DNA from: JAYZBC01 sp036339375
GTDB lineage: Bacteria; Pseudomonadota; Alphaproteobacteria; MPNO01; UBA2964
Length of the DNA stretch: 60,747 nucleotides
Assembly (NCBI GenBank): GCA_036339375.1
Contig: JAYZBC010000083.1
Span: 1-60,747, forward strand
Reading direction: 5' to 3'
Each line of letters begins with the position of its first letter. Within the stretch, counting starts at the first letter, position 1. A program made the position numbers and the translations under genes. Positions 25,827 to 35,753 of the stretch are shown one piece after another. The notes beneath the pieces are model-generated. The model was not told the origin of the DNA and ran no database searches. It saw only the letters and a list, made by a program, of their open reading frames with translations.

Positions 25827-26690
25827 ATGAGTGCCCTTGTAAAAACTTTTTTTGATGAAGTCACAAACAATGCCACCCATGTTGTGCATGACCCGTTAAG
25901 CAAATCATGTGTGATCATTGATACGGTTTTGGATTTTGATTTTTCTGCCGCCAAAACCGACACCATATCAGCGGAAGAAGTTATTTCCTATGTCCTTGAA
26001 AACAAGCTAAAGACTGAGTGGATTCTTGAGACACATGTCCATGCGGACCACTTGACTGCAGCCACTTATTTTCAGGAAAAATTAGGTGGAAAAATAGGTA
26101 TTGGAGCTGGTGTTGTTGAGGTACAAAAGAACTTCAAAACATTTTACAACGATGGGAGCGAACTATCGACTGATGGCTCCCAATTCGACAGGCTTTTTTC
26201 TGATGAAGAAATTTTTCCTTTGGGGAATTTGGAAGTACGTGTCATCCATACGCCGGGGCATACACCCGCTTGTGTAACGTATGTTATTGGTGATATTGCC
26301 TTTACAGGGGATACGTTTTTAATGCCAGATTCGGGTACAACTCGGTGTGATTTTCCTGGTGGTAGTGCGGAACAGCTTTATGAATCACTGGTAAAAATTT
26401 TATCTCTCCCCCCGAAAACGAGATTATTTCTGAACCATGATTACGGGAGTCAGGGAAAAAGACAATACGGTTGGGAAACGACAGTTGCTGAACAGCGTGA
26501 GGCCAATATTCACATTGGTGGATCTAAAACTGCAGCAGAGTTCGTGGCCATGAGAAATGATCGTGATTCAACACTTTCCGTGCCCAAATTAATTTTGGCG
26601 GCAATTCAAGTTAATATCCGAGCGGGCAGACTCCCGGCAGCGGAAGACAATGGCGTTAGCTATTTAAGGATCCCCTTGAACGTTCTGTAG
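25827..26690 (+). CDS. MBL-fold persulfide dioxygenase-like protein (ETHE1/Blh type)
   Basis: The 287-residue protein is a metallo-beta-lactamase-fold enzyme with H70-x-H72-x-D74-H75 (THVHADH), a downstream HTPGHTP, the iron-site aspartate in FTGDTFLMPDSG and the terminal LNHDYG. The GDTFLMPDSGTTRCDFPGGSAEQLYES region and the closing VNIRAGRLPAAEDNGVSYLRIP are characteristic of the Blh/persulfide dioxygenase group, which oxidises glutathione persulfide to sulfite. No rhodanese domain is fused. It diverges from soeA across 150 bases, so its product sulfite could pass directly to the sulfite dehydrogenase. No BigR regulator gene is seen here. Confidence 0.85.
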   Translation: MSALVKTFFDEVTNNATHVVHDPLSKSCVIIDTVLDFDFSAAKTDTISAEEVISYVLENKLKTEWILETHVHADHLTAATYFQEKLGGKIGIGAGVVEVQKNFKTFYNDGSELSTDGSQFDRLFSDEEIFPLGNLEVRVIHTPGHTPACVTYVIGDIAFTGDTFLMPDSGTTRCDFPGGSAEQLYESLVKILSLPPKTRLFLNHDYGSQGKRQYGWETTVAEQREANIHIGGSKTAAEFVAMRNDRDSTLSVPKLILAAIQVNIRAGRLPAAEDNGVSYLRIPLNVL

Positions 26691-26693
26691 AAC

Positions 26694-29600
26694 TCATTCT
26701 GCAGGTGAGACTGCAGGTACCTCCTTTATCATGGAACCACGCTGTCGCCGCAATAAAGGAGCGGCAAATGACAGTAATGGTGGAATAATCAACAAAGTAA
26801 GAAGAGCGGAAAGGGCAAGACCGCCAAGGACAACAGAGCCTAGTCCCCTGTATAATTCTGAGCCAGCCCCCGGCATGATCACTAGAGGTAACATCCCAAA
26901 AACGCTTGTCATAGTGGACATGAAAATGGGACGAATTCGATTTTTAGTGGCTTCGGTAATGGCTTCTGTTGTATCCATAGATTCCTTGCGGACATGATGA
27001 AGGGTCTGGTGAACAAGCAGAATTGCGTTGTTTACCACCGTTCCTACCAAAATGACAAAGCCTAAAACCGTAAGCATATCTAAGGCCTGAAAAGTATATA
27101 AATTTAAAATTGACAATCCTGCGACACCGCCAGCAGTTGCGAGGGGTACAGAAAACATAATGATTAAAGGAAAAATGAAACTCTCAAAGAGGATAGCCAT
27201 TACAAGATAGACAATAGCTATAGCGATGGCCAAATTAAGGATCATTGCGTTCCAAGTTTTTGTTAACTGATCTGCAGTGCCAGACATGGTAAGCCGCACC
27301 CCAGGAGGTAGTCCGCCATCTTCCATCTGTTTCATCACTTTTTCCCGGACATTCGCTATGGCAGTTTCTAGTGGGACAAATTTGGCCGGTCGAATTTGTA
27401 AGGTCACTGTACGCACCCGTTCTAAATGACGGATTTGTGTTGGTCCCTCTGTTACATCTATTTTAGCGAGTGATGAAGCTGGTAAAATTTTACCGTTACG
27501 TGTTGCCACTGGGAGATTCCCGATGCCTTGCGTTGATTTAATTTGCCGATCAGGCCCCATTAGGGTCAGATCAATTCGTTTGCTGCCGCGGGTTATTTCT
27601 GTGACTCGAAGACCGTCATTAAAAGCATCAATTGTTAGTGCAAGATCTTTGGGGGTTAGTCCAACATCGGCGAGGCGCAACAAGTTGGGTATAATACGTA
27701 CTTCTGGTGCCCCAAGCTCTAAGCCGGGTTTTGGCCGAATTTGATTACCCTTGTTTCTTGGCATTTCACGACTCAGAATGGAAACACCTTTGCGGGCGAG
27801 AACTAGCAAGTCTTCTAGATTAGGGCCAGTGATGTCGAGGTTAATAACGCGAGATCCGCCAAAGCCGCGACCGAACAACGACGTTTGACGCGCAAAACCA
27901 AAAGTGCCCGGTTCGCTAAACACTGCGCGGCGCATTATCGGTACAAGTTCCCGAGCTCTGGTTGGATCAACTGAATTTGCCCCCATAAAAGTAGATGAAG
28001 ATCTCGCTACAAACCAAAACCGTCCCATTTTTGGTGGGCCTTGATCGCATTTTTCTATATGGAATGGAAAGTACCCTTCTCCTCCCGTCCCAAGGCTAAC
28101 TCTTTTTATCCAAGATGGACATGTTTTAACTTTTTCACCTTTTTTGTGCCAATATTGGCGGACTGACCCTTCAACTTTAGACGCCATAGCGTTCAACGTT
28201 TTAAGGTTGTAACCGGGGGGTGGGTTGGCAATTGCTATTACAAAGTTTCGGTTTCCTTCTGGGAGATAACTCAGTTTTGGCAAATACAACCAAGTTCCAG
28301 CCGCAGCGAGCCCTGAAACAGCCATTATCACGATCACGGCAAAAAATTTGTTTGAGACAACAATCCTTGTAAATCCCATTACGAAATGTACAAAACCCCT
28401 TGCAAAGTGATCAATCACCGGAATGTTTCTGGCTCCTGAAATTTTATGGGTATTATTGCCTAAAAGCTTGTTGGCCAGTGCAGGGACGACGGTTATTGAA
28501 ACGATTAAGGATAATAGAACTGCAACTGAAAGGGCGACGGCAATATCTCTAAAAAGCTGGCCCACAACCAAATTCATAACAAGAATTGGTGCAAATACAA
28601 CCACAGTTGTAACAGCGGAAGCCATAATTGCACCCCAAACCTCGCTAGCTCCCTGTATTGCTCCCTCTAACTTAGCCCTCCCCATTTCTCGGTGCCGAAA
28701 GATATTTTCAAGGACAACAATAGCTGCATCGACGACCATCCCAACGGCAAACGCAATGCCTGCTAATGAAATGACGTTGATTGATCTGCCCAAAGCAGCA
28801 AGCGCAACAAAAGAACCGATGACAGATACGGGAATTGCCAGGGAGACAACCGCTGTGGCTCCAAACGACCTTAAAAAAATAAGAAGTACAAAAGCTGCTA
28901 ACGTTCCCCCAATCCAAATATTTTGGGTTACAAGGTCGATTGCAGAATTAATGTAAACCGTATCGTCGTGAACCTGTTTCATTTCTAAGCCCATTTTGGG
29001 CATTAAGTCCCGATTAAGTTCGTTTACGACGGCTTTGATACCTTGCATCGTCTCTATAACATTGGCACCGGTATCACGAATTGCGTTTACCACCATTGCC
29101 TGGTCGCCCATGTCACGAATTCGGGCGTCTCGGCGTTTATGTCCGTATTCTACTTCCGCAATATCACCAACTCGGACCCTTAAAATCCTGCCCGTTACAG
29201 GGTCCCTGTTTGTGCGCAATATGACCTCACGAACTCTGGCTATTGTGTTTAACTCACTTTCTGTTCTTACTGTGTATCTGCGTTTTCCTTCATCCACCTC
29301 ACCCGCAGAAATACTAATATTGGTTCCACGAAGTGCATTATTGAGATCAGTTACCGTCATCCGATAATGTGCCAATCGGCGGGGGTCGATAATAACTCGG
29401 ATTTCGGATTCATTTCCGCCATAAATATTGACCGCAGCAACACCATTGACACGTTCAAGTCTATCTCTGACTACGTCATCCACGAAATCACCGTATGACC
29501 GAATGGAACGGGAATTGCCTGGAAGCCTTTTAATAGAAAAATAGGCAATGGGATTATCGTCGGTGTCACGGGTACGTAAGATTGGTTCGCCAGCCTCTTC

Positions 29601-29957
29601 CGGTAAGTTACCAACCTGTTGAAGACGGTTGTTTATCAGAAGGATAGAACGATTTCGGTCTGAGTTTATGTTAAACTCAAGAACAATTTGGCCACGGCCA
29701 CGCCTAGCGCGAGACTCCATGGTTTCCAAACCTTCAAGCCCTTTTAGTTTTTCTTCCTGGGGAATAATGATTTCACGTTCAATCTCGGCCGGGGAAGCTC
29801 CTGGCCAAGAGGTTTGTACAAAGATTAGGGGTTTTCGGACATCGGGTGTTAGCTGGATTGGGATTATTTTGAGAGCCAGCCAACCCATCAAAACAACCAT
29901 TAGGACGACGGAAAGAACTCCAACGGGTCGTCGAACTGCTAAATCAATTAACTTCAT
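26694..29957 (-). CDS. RND-family efflux transporter permease (AcrB/MexB-like)
   Basis: The 1087-residue protein has the RND permease layout: a first helix (GVLSVVLMVVLMGWLAL), a large periplasmic porter domain, a block of helices, a second porter domain and a final block. Conserved parts visible are PDVRKPLIFVQTSWPGASPAEIEREI, GIAFAVGMVVDAAIVVLENIFRH in helix 4 with the proton-relay aspartate, and GFVILVGTVVNNAILLVHQ. It is probably cotranscribed with the adaptor gene 22 bases upstream. No outer membrane channel gene is in the window. The substrate is unknown. Confidence 0.9.
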   Translation of the reverse strand: MKLIDLAVRRPVGVLSVVLMVVLMGWLALKIIPIQLTPDVRKPLIFVQTSWPGASPAEIEREIIIPQEEKLKGLEGLETMESRARRGRGQIVLEFNINSDRNRSILLINNRLQQVGNLPEEAGEPILRTRDTDDNPIAYFSIKRLPGNSRSIRSYGDFVDDVVRDRLERVNGVAAVNIYGGNESEIRVIIDPRRLAHYRMTVTDLNNALRGTNISISAGEVDEGKRRYTVRTESELNTIARVREVILRTNRDPVTGRILRVRVGDIAEVEYGHKRRDARIRDMGDQAMVVNAIRDTGANVIETMQGIKAVVNELNRDLMPKMGLEMKQVHDDTVYINSAIDLVTQNIWIGGTLAAFVLLIFLRSFGATAVVSLAIPVSVIGSFVALAALGRSINVISLAGIAFAVGMVVDAAIVVLENIFRHREMGRAKLEGAIQGASEVWGAIMASAVTTVVVFAPILVMNLVVGQLFRDIAVALSVAVLLSLIVSITVVPALANKLLGNNTHKISGARNIPVIDHFARGFVHFVMGFTRIVVSNKFFAVIVIMAVSGLAAAGTWLYLPKLSYLPEGNRNFVIAIANPPPGYNLKTLNAMASKVEGSVRQYWHKKGEKVKTCPSWIKRVSLGTGGEGYFPFHIEKCDQGPPKMGRFWFVARSSSTFMGANSVDPTRARELVPIMRRAVFSEPGTFGFARQTSLFGRGFGGSRVINLDITGPNLEDLLVLARKGVSILSREMPRNKGNQIRPKPGLELGAPEVRIIPNLLRLADVGLTPKDLALTIDAFNDGLRVTEITRGSKRIDLTLMGPDRQIKSTQGIGNLPVATRNGKILPASSLAKIDVTEGPTQIRHLERVRTVTLQIRPAKFVPLETAIANVREKVMKQMEDGGLPPGVRLTMSGTADQLTKTWNAMILNLAIAIAIVYLVMAILFESFIFPLIIMFSVPLATAGGVAGLSILNLYTFQALDMLTVLGFVILVGTVVNNAILLVHQTLHHVRKESMDTTEAITEATKNRIRPIFMSTMTSVFGMLPLVIMPGAGSELYRGLGSVVLGGLALSALLTLLIIPPLLSFAAPLLRRQRGSMIKEVPAVSPAE

Positions 29958-29979
29958 GGTTCATATGTTTCCCGGATTT

Positions 29980-31371
29980 TCAGTTGGATCGAAATTTTTT
30001 ACCGCCTTTACCTCGGCCTCTCTTTCGACCTTTGCGTCCGTGTTCCCCTTTTTTGCCCCAAACACTCCTTTGGTTTTTCGCTCCTGGTTTGGAGATACGA
30101 ATTTTCTGTCTCGGTCTAAGCCGTTCATTTCCCCGAATTACCACTTTGTCCCCAGGCGTGAGCCCTTTGAGAACTTCAAAACGAACACCGAATGCTTCGC
30201 CAAGTTCTACACGGCGCATCGTAACAATCATCTTTTCTTGTTTGACTAAAAAGACAACTCGCTTGCCACGTCTTTGTGTAATAGCATCCTTATGAACCGT
30301 GACAGCATTTTTGGCAGCGCCAGATGGAATATGCAGAACAACGCTTTGATTGGCGGCAATCGTATCCATTGCTGAAATAAATTTTGGGGTAAACCTCACC
30401 ACGCGGGTTCGGGATAATGCGTTTTCCTCAGGTACTATCGCTCGAACCGATGCTTTGAAAGATTTTCCAAACTCCGGTTTGACATCAATAACGGTACTAT
30501 TGCCCAGGCCGCCTAACCGATTGGCGGGCACCTCTGCCTCTACTTCTAATGATTGGTCATTGATGATTTGGGCAACCGGAGCTCCTACACTAACATAGGC
30601 CCCAGTTTGGACATTAATTTTAGTTATGACGCCATTAAAGGGAGCTCTAATTTTGGCATTAAAAAGGTTGATATTTGCCATGCGGAGTTCAGCTTGGGAT
30701 TGTTCTTGTCTGGCCAATACTTCCGAGAGCAAGCTTTTTAACCTTTCTACATCGCGCATTTTGTCTTGAAAACGGGCTACAGAAAATGCTGAAGACTTAC
30801 GCAATTTTTCAAGTCTTTCTAATTCTTGGGAGGCAAGTCGTAATTGAACGCCGGCAGTTTTGGTTTTGGCTTTGTATTCTTTAACCTTTGCTCTTTTTAG
30901 TGCACGTTCAGACAATAAAATTTCTGAAACGAGCGTTGCAATTATACCACCCCTTTTTACTCTATCACCGACCTGAATAAGGACTCTATTCACCGCACCG
31001 CGACTGCGAGCGGCAATTACACCTGATTCTCGGGCAACCACACGGCCATAAACCTGAACAGTTTCAACAGTCCGTCCTCTTGTTACCGTATCAACAAAAA
31101 CTGTTGCTGGCCTCCCTCGGGCTCTTCTGCCCCTTTTTCCACTACGTTTACTTTTTCCACGACGGGAATAGTCTTTTTTCTCCTTTATTTCTTTTTTATT
31201 CAATCTTGTTTCTATATTAGCGGCCGCAGGCTTTTGTGCTGCAGCTTCAAACCCCTTATGATTAGTAGGTGCAAAACTAATGGCAATCGTTGCCACGAAA
31301 CCAATGAAAAAAAACCGGCAAAACCTTTGGATTGCGTTGCATTTCAGCAATTGGATTTTTATATATTTCAT
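29980..31371 (-). CDS. RND efflux periplasmic adaptor (membrane fusion protein)
   Basis: The 463-residue protein starts with a signal peptide-like hydrophobic stretch (residues 18-34), then the lipoyl/hairpin/beta-barrel order of HlyD/AcrA-family adaptors, with VIAARSRGAVNRVLIQVGDRVKRGG and IRAPFNGVITKINVQTGAYVSVGAPVAQI. A long coiled-coil hairpin lies near residues 150-215. Oddly, both the region after the signal (about 60-90) and the last 30 residues are very rich in Lys, Arg and Gly. Such tails are not usual for this family and could bind the cell wall, lipopolysaccharide or nucleic acid. It is upstream of the permease gene. Confidence 0.88.
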   Translation of the reverse strand: MKYIKIQLLKCNAIQRFCRFFFIGFVATIAISFAPTNHKGFEAAAQKPAAANIETRLNKKEIKEKKDYSRRGKSKRSGKRGRRARGRPATVFVDTVTRGRTVETVQVYGRVVARESGVIAARSRGAVNRVLIQVGDRVKRGGIIATLVSEILLSERALKRAKVKEYKAKTKTAGVQLRLASQELERLEKLRKSSAFSVARFQDKMRDVERLKSLLSEVLARQEQSQAELRMANINLFNAKIRAPFNGVITKINVQTGAYVSVGAPVAQIINDQSLEVEAEVPANRLGGLGNSTVIDVKPEFGKSFKASVRAIVPEENALSRTRVVRFTPKFISAMDTIAANQSVVLHIPSGAAKNAVTVHKDAITQRRGKRVVFLVKQEKMIVTMRRVELGEAFGVRFEVLKGLTPGDKVVIRGNERLRPRQKIRISKPGAKNQRSVWGKKGEHGRKGRKRGRGKGGKKFRSN

Positions 31372-31572
31372 GAAGTTCTAACTGCAGGTTTTAAGGTGCC
31401 CAAGGTTTAAGTCCTAAGCTGTTTAAACCCATTAGTAAATATAAAATTTAACAAGCGATTTTAAATTTTTTTTCAGGTTTTAAACGGTTTTACCCTATTG
31501 ATAGCGTTGTTATTTTTGAAAACAAAAAGTAAAATTTTTAAATGAGATCGTATCTAACTTAGGAATAGTTAT

Positions 31573-32502
31573 TTGGCTACCCTTTTATTTACCCATAAGA
31601 GTTCTGAAAATCACGACATGGGGACGGGACATCCGGAAAACCCGGATCGAGTTCGCGCTGTTTGGGAGGCTTTAAACGCGCCTAGATTTAATGATTTGGA
31701 ACGTCGAGAAGCCCCAAGGGCAACCATTGATGAAATTTCTCGTATTCACAGGAGGGATTACGTGGAATTAATACTTAATTCTGTTCCGTCTACGGGTTTG
31801 TATAGGATAGATCCCGATACTGCCATGTCTCCATCCTCGGGAGAGGCCGCTCTTACAGCGGCCGGGGCGGTAATAGCGGCTATCGATTCCGTTATATCGG
31901 GTGAAGCAAGTAACGCATTTTGTGCCATTCGACCACCTGGCCATCACGCGGAGCCAAGTCGGGGTATGGGGTTTTGCCTTTTTAATAATGTGGCGATTGG
32001 GGCGGCGCATGCTCGGCAAAATCACGGTATAAATCATGTCGCTGTGGTCGATTTTGACGTTCATCACGGTAATGGTACTCAAGCAGCTTTTTGGTCGGAT
32101 CCGAACGTTATGTTTGCCTCATCGCATGAATACCCTTTCTATCCTGGGACTGGCGCCCAAGAGGAACGCGGTGTCGGAAATATTTTTAATATACCACTGG
32201 CCAAGATGTCCGGTTCGAAGGAATTTCGACAGGGGTTTGAAAAAGTTGTTTTTCCTGCCCTTCAAGAATTTAGCCCAGATTTGATTATTATCTCAGCAGG
32301 ATTTGACGCACATGCACGGGACCCACTAGCTAATATTCGACTTCAAGATGAAGATTTTGAGTGGATTACCAATAAGTTGCTAGACATTGCAGGTGAATAT
32401 GCCGATGGTCGAATCGTTTCTTCCCTAGAAGGTGGATACGATTTAGATGCGTTGGCGTCTAGTGTTACAGCACATGTAACAGCGTTGAAATCTTCAGGAT
32501 AG
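31573..32502 (+). CDS. Histone deacetylase-family (acetylpolyamine amidohydrolase-like) protein
   Basis: The 309-residue protein has the zinc-deacetylase signatures RPPGHHAEPSRGMGFC, the metal-binding VDFDVHHGNGTQ and SAGFDAHARDPL. Bacterial members of the HDAC superfamily remove acetyl groups from polyamines, proteins or small amides. The start is a TTG with GGAATAG just upstream. Its place immediately before xseB-ispA-dxs is a conserved alphaproteobacterial arrangement, but the reason for the linkage is unknown. It is divergent from the RND adaptor gene across 200 AT-rich bases that must hold both promoters. Confidence 0.88.
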   Translation: MATLLFTHKSSENHDMGTGHPENPDRVRAVWEALNAPRFNDLERREAPRATIDEISRIHRRDYVELILNSVPSTGLYRIDPDTAMSPSSGEAALTAAGAVIAAIDSVISGEASNAFCAIRPPGHHAEPSRGMGFCLFNNVAIGAAHARQNHGINHVAVVDFDVHHGNGTQAAFWSDPNVMFASSHEYPFYPGTGAQEERGVGNIFNIPLAKMSGSKEFRQGFEKVVFPALQEFSPDLIIISAGFDAHARDPLANIRLQDEDFEWITNKLLDIAGEYADGRIVSSLEGGYDLDALASSVTAHVTALKSSG

Positions 32503-32645
32503 AGAATTTCTCATCTTTTAATCTTGATAGTTCCCTTCAAATTTTTGATTCTGTATTAAAATTCATTATATTCGTTGTGTTCATTCTTTAGTTTTTCTTA
32601 AAAACAATAATAATTTGACTTAGAAAATTTTTCGAAAGGAGAACA

Positions 32646-32900
32646 ATGGCAAAAAATCAAAAACCCCCTGACATTTCTTTACTTTCTTTTGAAAGTTCCC
32701 TAGCTGAATTAGAAGAAATTGTACGGCAATTAGAACAAGGCAAAAGCAACCTTGAAGAGGCTATTAGTGCCTATGAACGCGGAGCTGCTTTGAAAAAACA
32801 TTGCGAGAAAAAACTCAGTGAAGCAAAGGTTCGGATCGAAAAAATAAGGCTTAATGATGACGATAAAGAAATTTTAGGATTGGAAAAACTTGAGTCATAG
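32646..32900 (+). CDS. xseB: Exodeoxyribonuclease VII small subunit
   Basis: The 84-residue protein shows the XseB pattern FESSLAELEEIVRQLEQGKSNLEEAISAYERG followed by a charged helix with KLSEAKVRIE. It is the small, helical partner of XseA, which degrades single-stranded DNA. An AAAGGAGAAC ribosome site precedes the ATG. Its 3' end overlaps the next gene by 11 bases. Confidence 0.93.
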   Translation: MAKNQKPPDISLLSFESSLAELEEIVRQLEQGKSNLEEAISAYERGAALKKHCEKKLSEAKVRIEKIRLNDDDKEILGLEKLES

Positions 32901-33795
32901 CCCTGATCAATTATCCATTCAGAATTTGGTGGCTCAGTCAGCGGTTGCGGTGCAGGAGATACTTGACAAAATTCTTGCTGTTCCCCGAGACTTTGAGTCC
33001 CAACTTTTGAATGCAATGCGTTACGCCTCTCTTGGAAATGGAAAAAGAATACGACCGTTCCTTGCAGTTGAAAGTGGGCTCCTTTTTGACGTGCCAGAAT
33101 CCCAATTGCTGAGGACTGCCGCAGCGATTGAGCTAATCCATTGTTATTCTTTAATACATGATGATTTACCAGCGATGGACAACGATGATATGAGGCGAGG
33201 AAAACCTTCGTGTCATATAAAATTTGGTGAAGCAACAGCAATTCTTGCAGGGGATGCGTTGCAGGCAATTGCTTATGAAGTTCTTGCAGACCCTGGGACA
33301 AACCCAAACAGTGATATACGCACAGCCTTAATCAAAGGATTAGCGGTAGCAAGTGGAAGCAGGGGTATGGTTGAAGGACAAATGATTGATTTGCTCTCTG
33401 AACATAGCGTGATAAATGTTTCTACGCTTACAAAAATGCAGCGTTTAAAAACCGGTGCTCTTATTAGTTTTTCATGTGAATCTGGGGCAATAATTGGAGG
33501 TGCATCTGAAGAAGCCAGGAAAGGTTTGCTAAATTTTTCTTATGATTTAGGACTGGCATTTCAGATAAAGGATGATTTGCTTGATGAATTGGGCAGCGCA
33601 GAAATCATGGGGAAGGCAACTCAAAAGGATGCTGCTGCGGGAAAGGCGACTTTTGTAACCCTTCTTGGTGTTAAAGAAGCTCAAAACAAAGCAAAATTAT
33701 TGATAGAACAATCGATTTCCCACCTTGACATATTTGGAAAAAAAGCGGCACATCTCCGTTCTTTAGCTAGATACATAGTAGAGCGTCAGACATAA
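32890..33795 (+). CDS. ispA: Polyprenyl (farnesyl) diphosphate synthase
   Basis: The 301-residue protein is a trans-isoprenyl diphosphate synthase. The first aspartate-rich motif is DDLPAMDNDDMRRG and the second is KDDLLDELG, both metal-binding sites. Length and motifs fit farnesyl/geranyl diphosphate synthase IspA, which extends DMAPP with IPP in the cytoplasm. The start is a TTG that overlaps the end of xseB. It is followed closely by dxs, giving an isoprenoid operon. Confidence 0.92.
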   Translation: MSHSPDQLSIQNLVAQSAVAVQEILDKILAVPRDFESQLLNAMRYASLGNGKRIRPFLAVESGLLFDVPESQLLRTAAAIELIHCYSLIHDDLPAMDNDDMRRGKPSCHIKFGEATAILAGDALQAIAYEVLADPGTNPNSDIRTALIKGLAVASGSRGMVEGQMIDLLSEHSVINVSTLTKMQRLKTGALISFSCESGAIIGGASEEARKGLLNFSYDLGLAFQIKDDLLDELGSAEIMGKATQKDAAAGKATFVTLLGVKEAQNKAKLLIEQSISHLDIFGKKAAHLRSLARYIVERQT

Positions 33796-33805
33796 GGAGC
33801 AAACT

Positions 33806-35728
33806 TTGAGTCTAAAAACGGTCAAACCTTTATTGGATGCCATTGATACTCCGAAAGACCTCAGATTGCTTAAAACAAGCCAGCTAAAGCAGTTATCTGA
33901 TGAATTGAGGAACGAAACAATAGAAGCTGTCTCGACTACAGGCGGTCATTTAGGCGCAGGTCTTGGTGTTGTAGAACTCACGGTTGCATTACATTATGTA
34001 TTTAATACCCCTTTAGATAAACTTATATGGGACGTAGGGCATCAAGCCTACCCGCACAAAATACTTACAGGGCGGAGAGACCGTATTAGGACTTTACGCC
34101 AAGGGAAGGGGCTTTCAGGATTTACTAAACGATCTGAAAGTAGATTCGATCCTTTTGGTGCTGCCCATGCTGCCACTTCGATTTCTGCATCACTCGGGTT
34201 TGCCGTTGCACGTGATCTTAAAGGGGAATCCAATAATATAATTGCAGTTATTGGTGATGGTTCCCTAACGGCGGGGATGGCTTACGAAGCCATGAATAAT
34301 GCTGGCTCTATGGCATCTCGCTTGGTGGTTATTCTTAATGACAATGATATGTCAATTGCACCACCGGTTGGCGCCATGAGCGCGTACTTATCTCGTTTAA
34401 TTTCATCACGATATTATCGATCAATACGCCACCTAATGCAGGATTTGACTAAAAAATTTCCAAAAATTATAGAAGTCGCAGCTAATCGTTCTGAAGAATA
34501 TGCGCGGGGATTAGTAACTGGTGGTACTTTGTTTGAAGAATTAGGTTTCTTTTATGTTGGTCCGATTGATGGGCACAACCTTGATCACTTGTTACCAGTA
34601 CTCAAGAATGTCAAGGACTCTGAAGAACCAGGCCCTGTTTTAATTCACGTGGTTACAAAAAAAGGTGGCGGTTACCCACCTGCCGAGGCCTCTGAGGATA
34701 AATATCACGGTGTTGGAAAGTTTGATGTCATTACAGGCGCTCTAGCAAAATCTCCCCAAGGTCCCCCCAACTACACTAAAGTTTTTGCTAAAACACTTAT
34801 TTCAGAAGCTGAAAAGGATGACAAAATTGTCGCAATAACCGGTGCCATGCCTTCTGGTACGGGTCTGGATGCTTTTGGAAAAGTTTTTCCCGACAGATGC
34901 TTTGACGTTGGAATTGCAGAACAGCACGCGGTCACTTTTGCTGCAGGATTGGCTGCTGATGGGCTTAAGCCATTTGCTGCAATTTACTCTACATTTCTAC
35001 AAAGGGGGTATGACTCTGTAGTACACGACGTAGCAATACAGGGTCTTCCAGTGCGTTTTGCGCTCGATCGTGCCGGTATGGTTGGCGCTGATGGTGTAAC
35101 GCATCAGGGGTGGTTTGATATCACATATTTAGGTTGTTTGCCTGGGTTTATTTTAATGGCTGCTGCTGATGAAGCCGAATTGATTCACATGGTTAAAACA
35201 GCTGTAGCTATTGATGACAGACCATCAGCGTTTCGGTATCCCCGCGGGAATGGAATTGGTATTGAATTGCCGGAAAAAGCCAAAGTTTTGCAAATCGGTA
35301 AAGGTCGTGTTTTACTTGAAGGGACCAAGGTTGCTTTACTTTCTTATGGCACCCGTTTGTATGAATGCCTGACAGCCGCCAAAACCCTCGATTCTCGAGG
35401 CTTATCTACAACTGTTGCCGATGCACGTTTTGCTAAGCCAATTGACAAAGATTTGCTGCGGCGACTTGCTTCTGAACATGAGGTGCTCGTGACGATAGAG
35501 GATGGGGCCATTGGGGGATTTTCCAGCCAAGTGGTACAATTTCTGGCACATGAGGGTCTTTTAGATAGTAACTTAAAGTTTCGCCCTATGTGTATACCAG
35601 ATTTTTTTATAGATCATGAAACTCAGGAAAACCAATTTAAACTGGCAGGGCTGACAGCTTCAGATATAATTAAAACAGCTTTAGCAGCGCTTGGTCACGA
35701 GGCATCCATTGAGACTTTAGTAGTCTAA
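33806..35728 (+). CDS. dxs: 1-deoxy-D-xylulose-5-phosphate synthase
   Basis: The 640-residue transketolase-like protein has the thiamine-diphosphate motif GDGSLTAGMAYEAMNNAG ending in LNDND, the active-site GIAEQHAVTFAAGLA containing the catalytic glutamate, and the pyrimidine-domain and C-terminal domains at normal length. DXS condenses pyruvate and glyceraldehyde-3-phosphate, the first step of the MEP pathway. The TTG start follows AAGGAGC by five bases. The gene lies 10 bases after ispA. Confidence 0.95.
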   Translation: MSLKTVKPLLDAIDTPKDLRLLKTSQLKQLSDELRNETIEAVSTTGGHLGAGLGVVELTVALHYVFNTPLDKLIWDVGHQAYPHKILTGRRDRIRTLRQGKGLSGFTKRSESRFDPFGAAHAATSISASLGFAVARDLKGESNNIIAVIGDGSLTAGMAYEAMNNAGSMASRLVVILNDNDMSIAPPVGAMSAYLSRLISSRYYRSIRHLMQDLTKKFPKIIEVAANRSEEYARGLVTGGTLFEELGFFYVGPIDGHNLDHLLPVLKNVKDSEEPGPVLIHVVTKKGGGYPPAEASEDKYHGVGKFDVITGALAKSPQGPPNYTKVFAKTLISEAEKDDKIVAITGAMPSGTGLDAFGKVFPDRCFDVGIAEQHAVTFAAGLAADGLKPFAAIYSTFLQRGYDSVVHDVAIQGLPVRFALDRAGMVGADGVTHQGWFDITYLGCLPGFILMAAADEAELIHMVKTAVAIDDRPSAFRYPRGNGIGIELPEKAKVLQIGKGRVLLEGTKVALLSYGTRLYECLTAAKTLDSRGLSTTVADARFAKPIDKDLLRRLASEHEVLVTIEDGAIGGFSSQVVQFLAHEGLLDSNLKFRPMCIPDFFIDHETQENQFKLAGLTASDIIKTALAALGHEASIETLVV

Positions 35729-35753
35729 TTTCGGTTAGTAGGGATTTTTTGGG

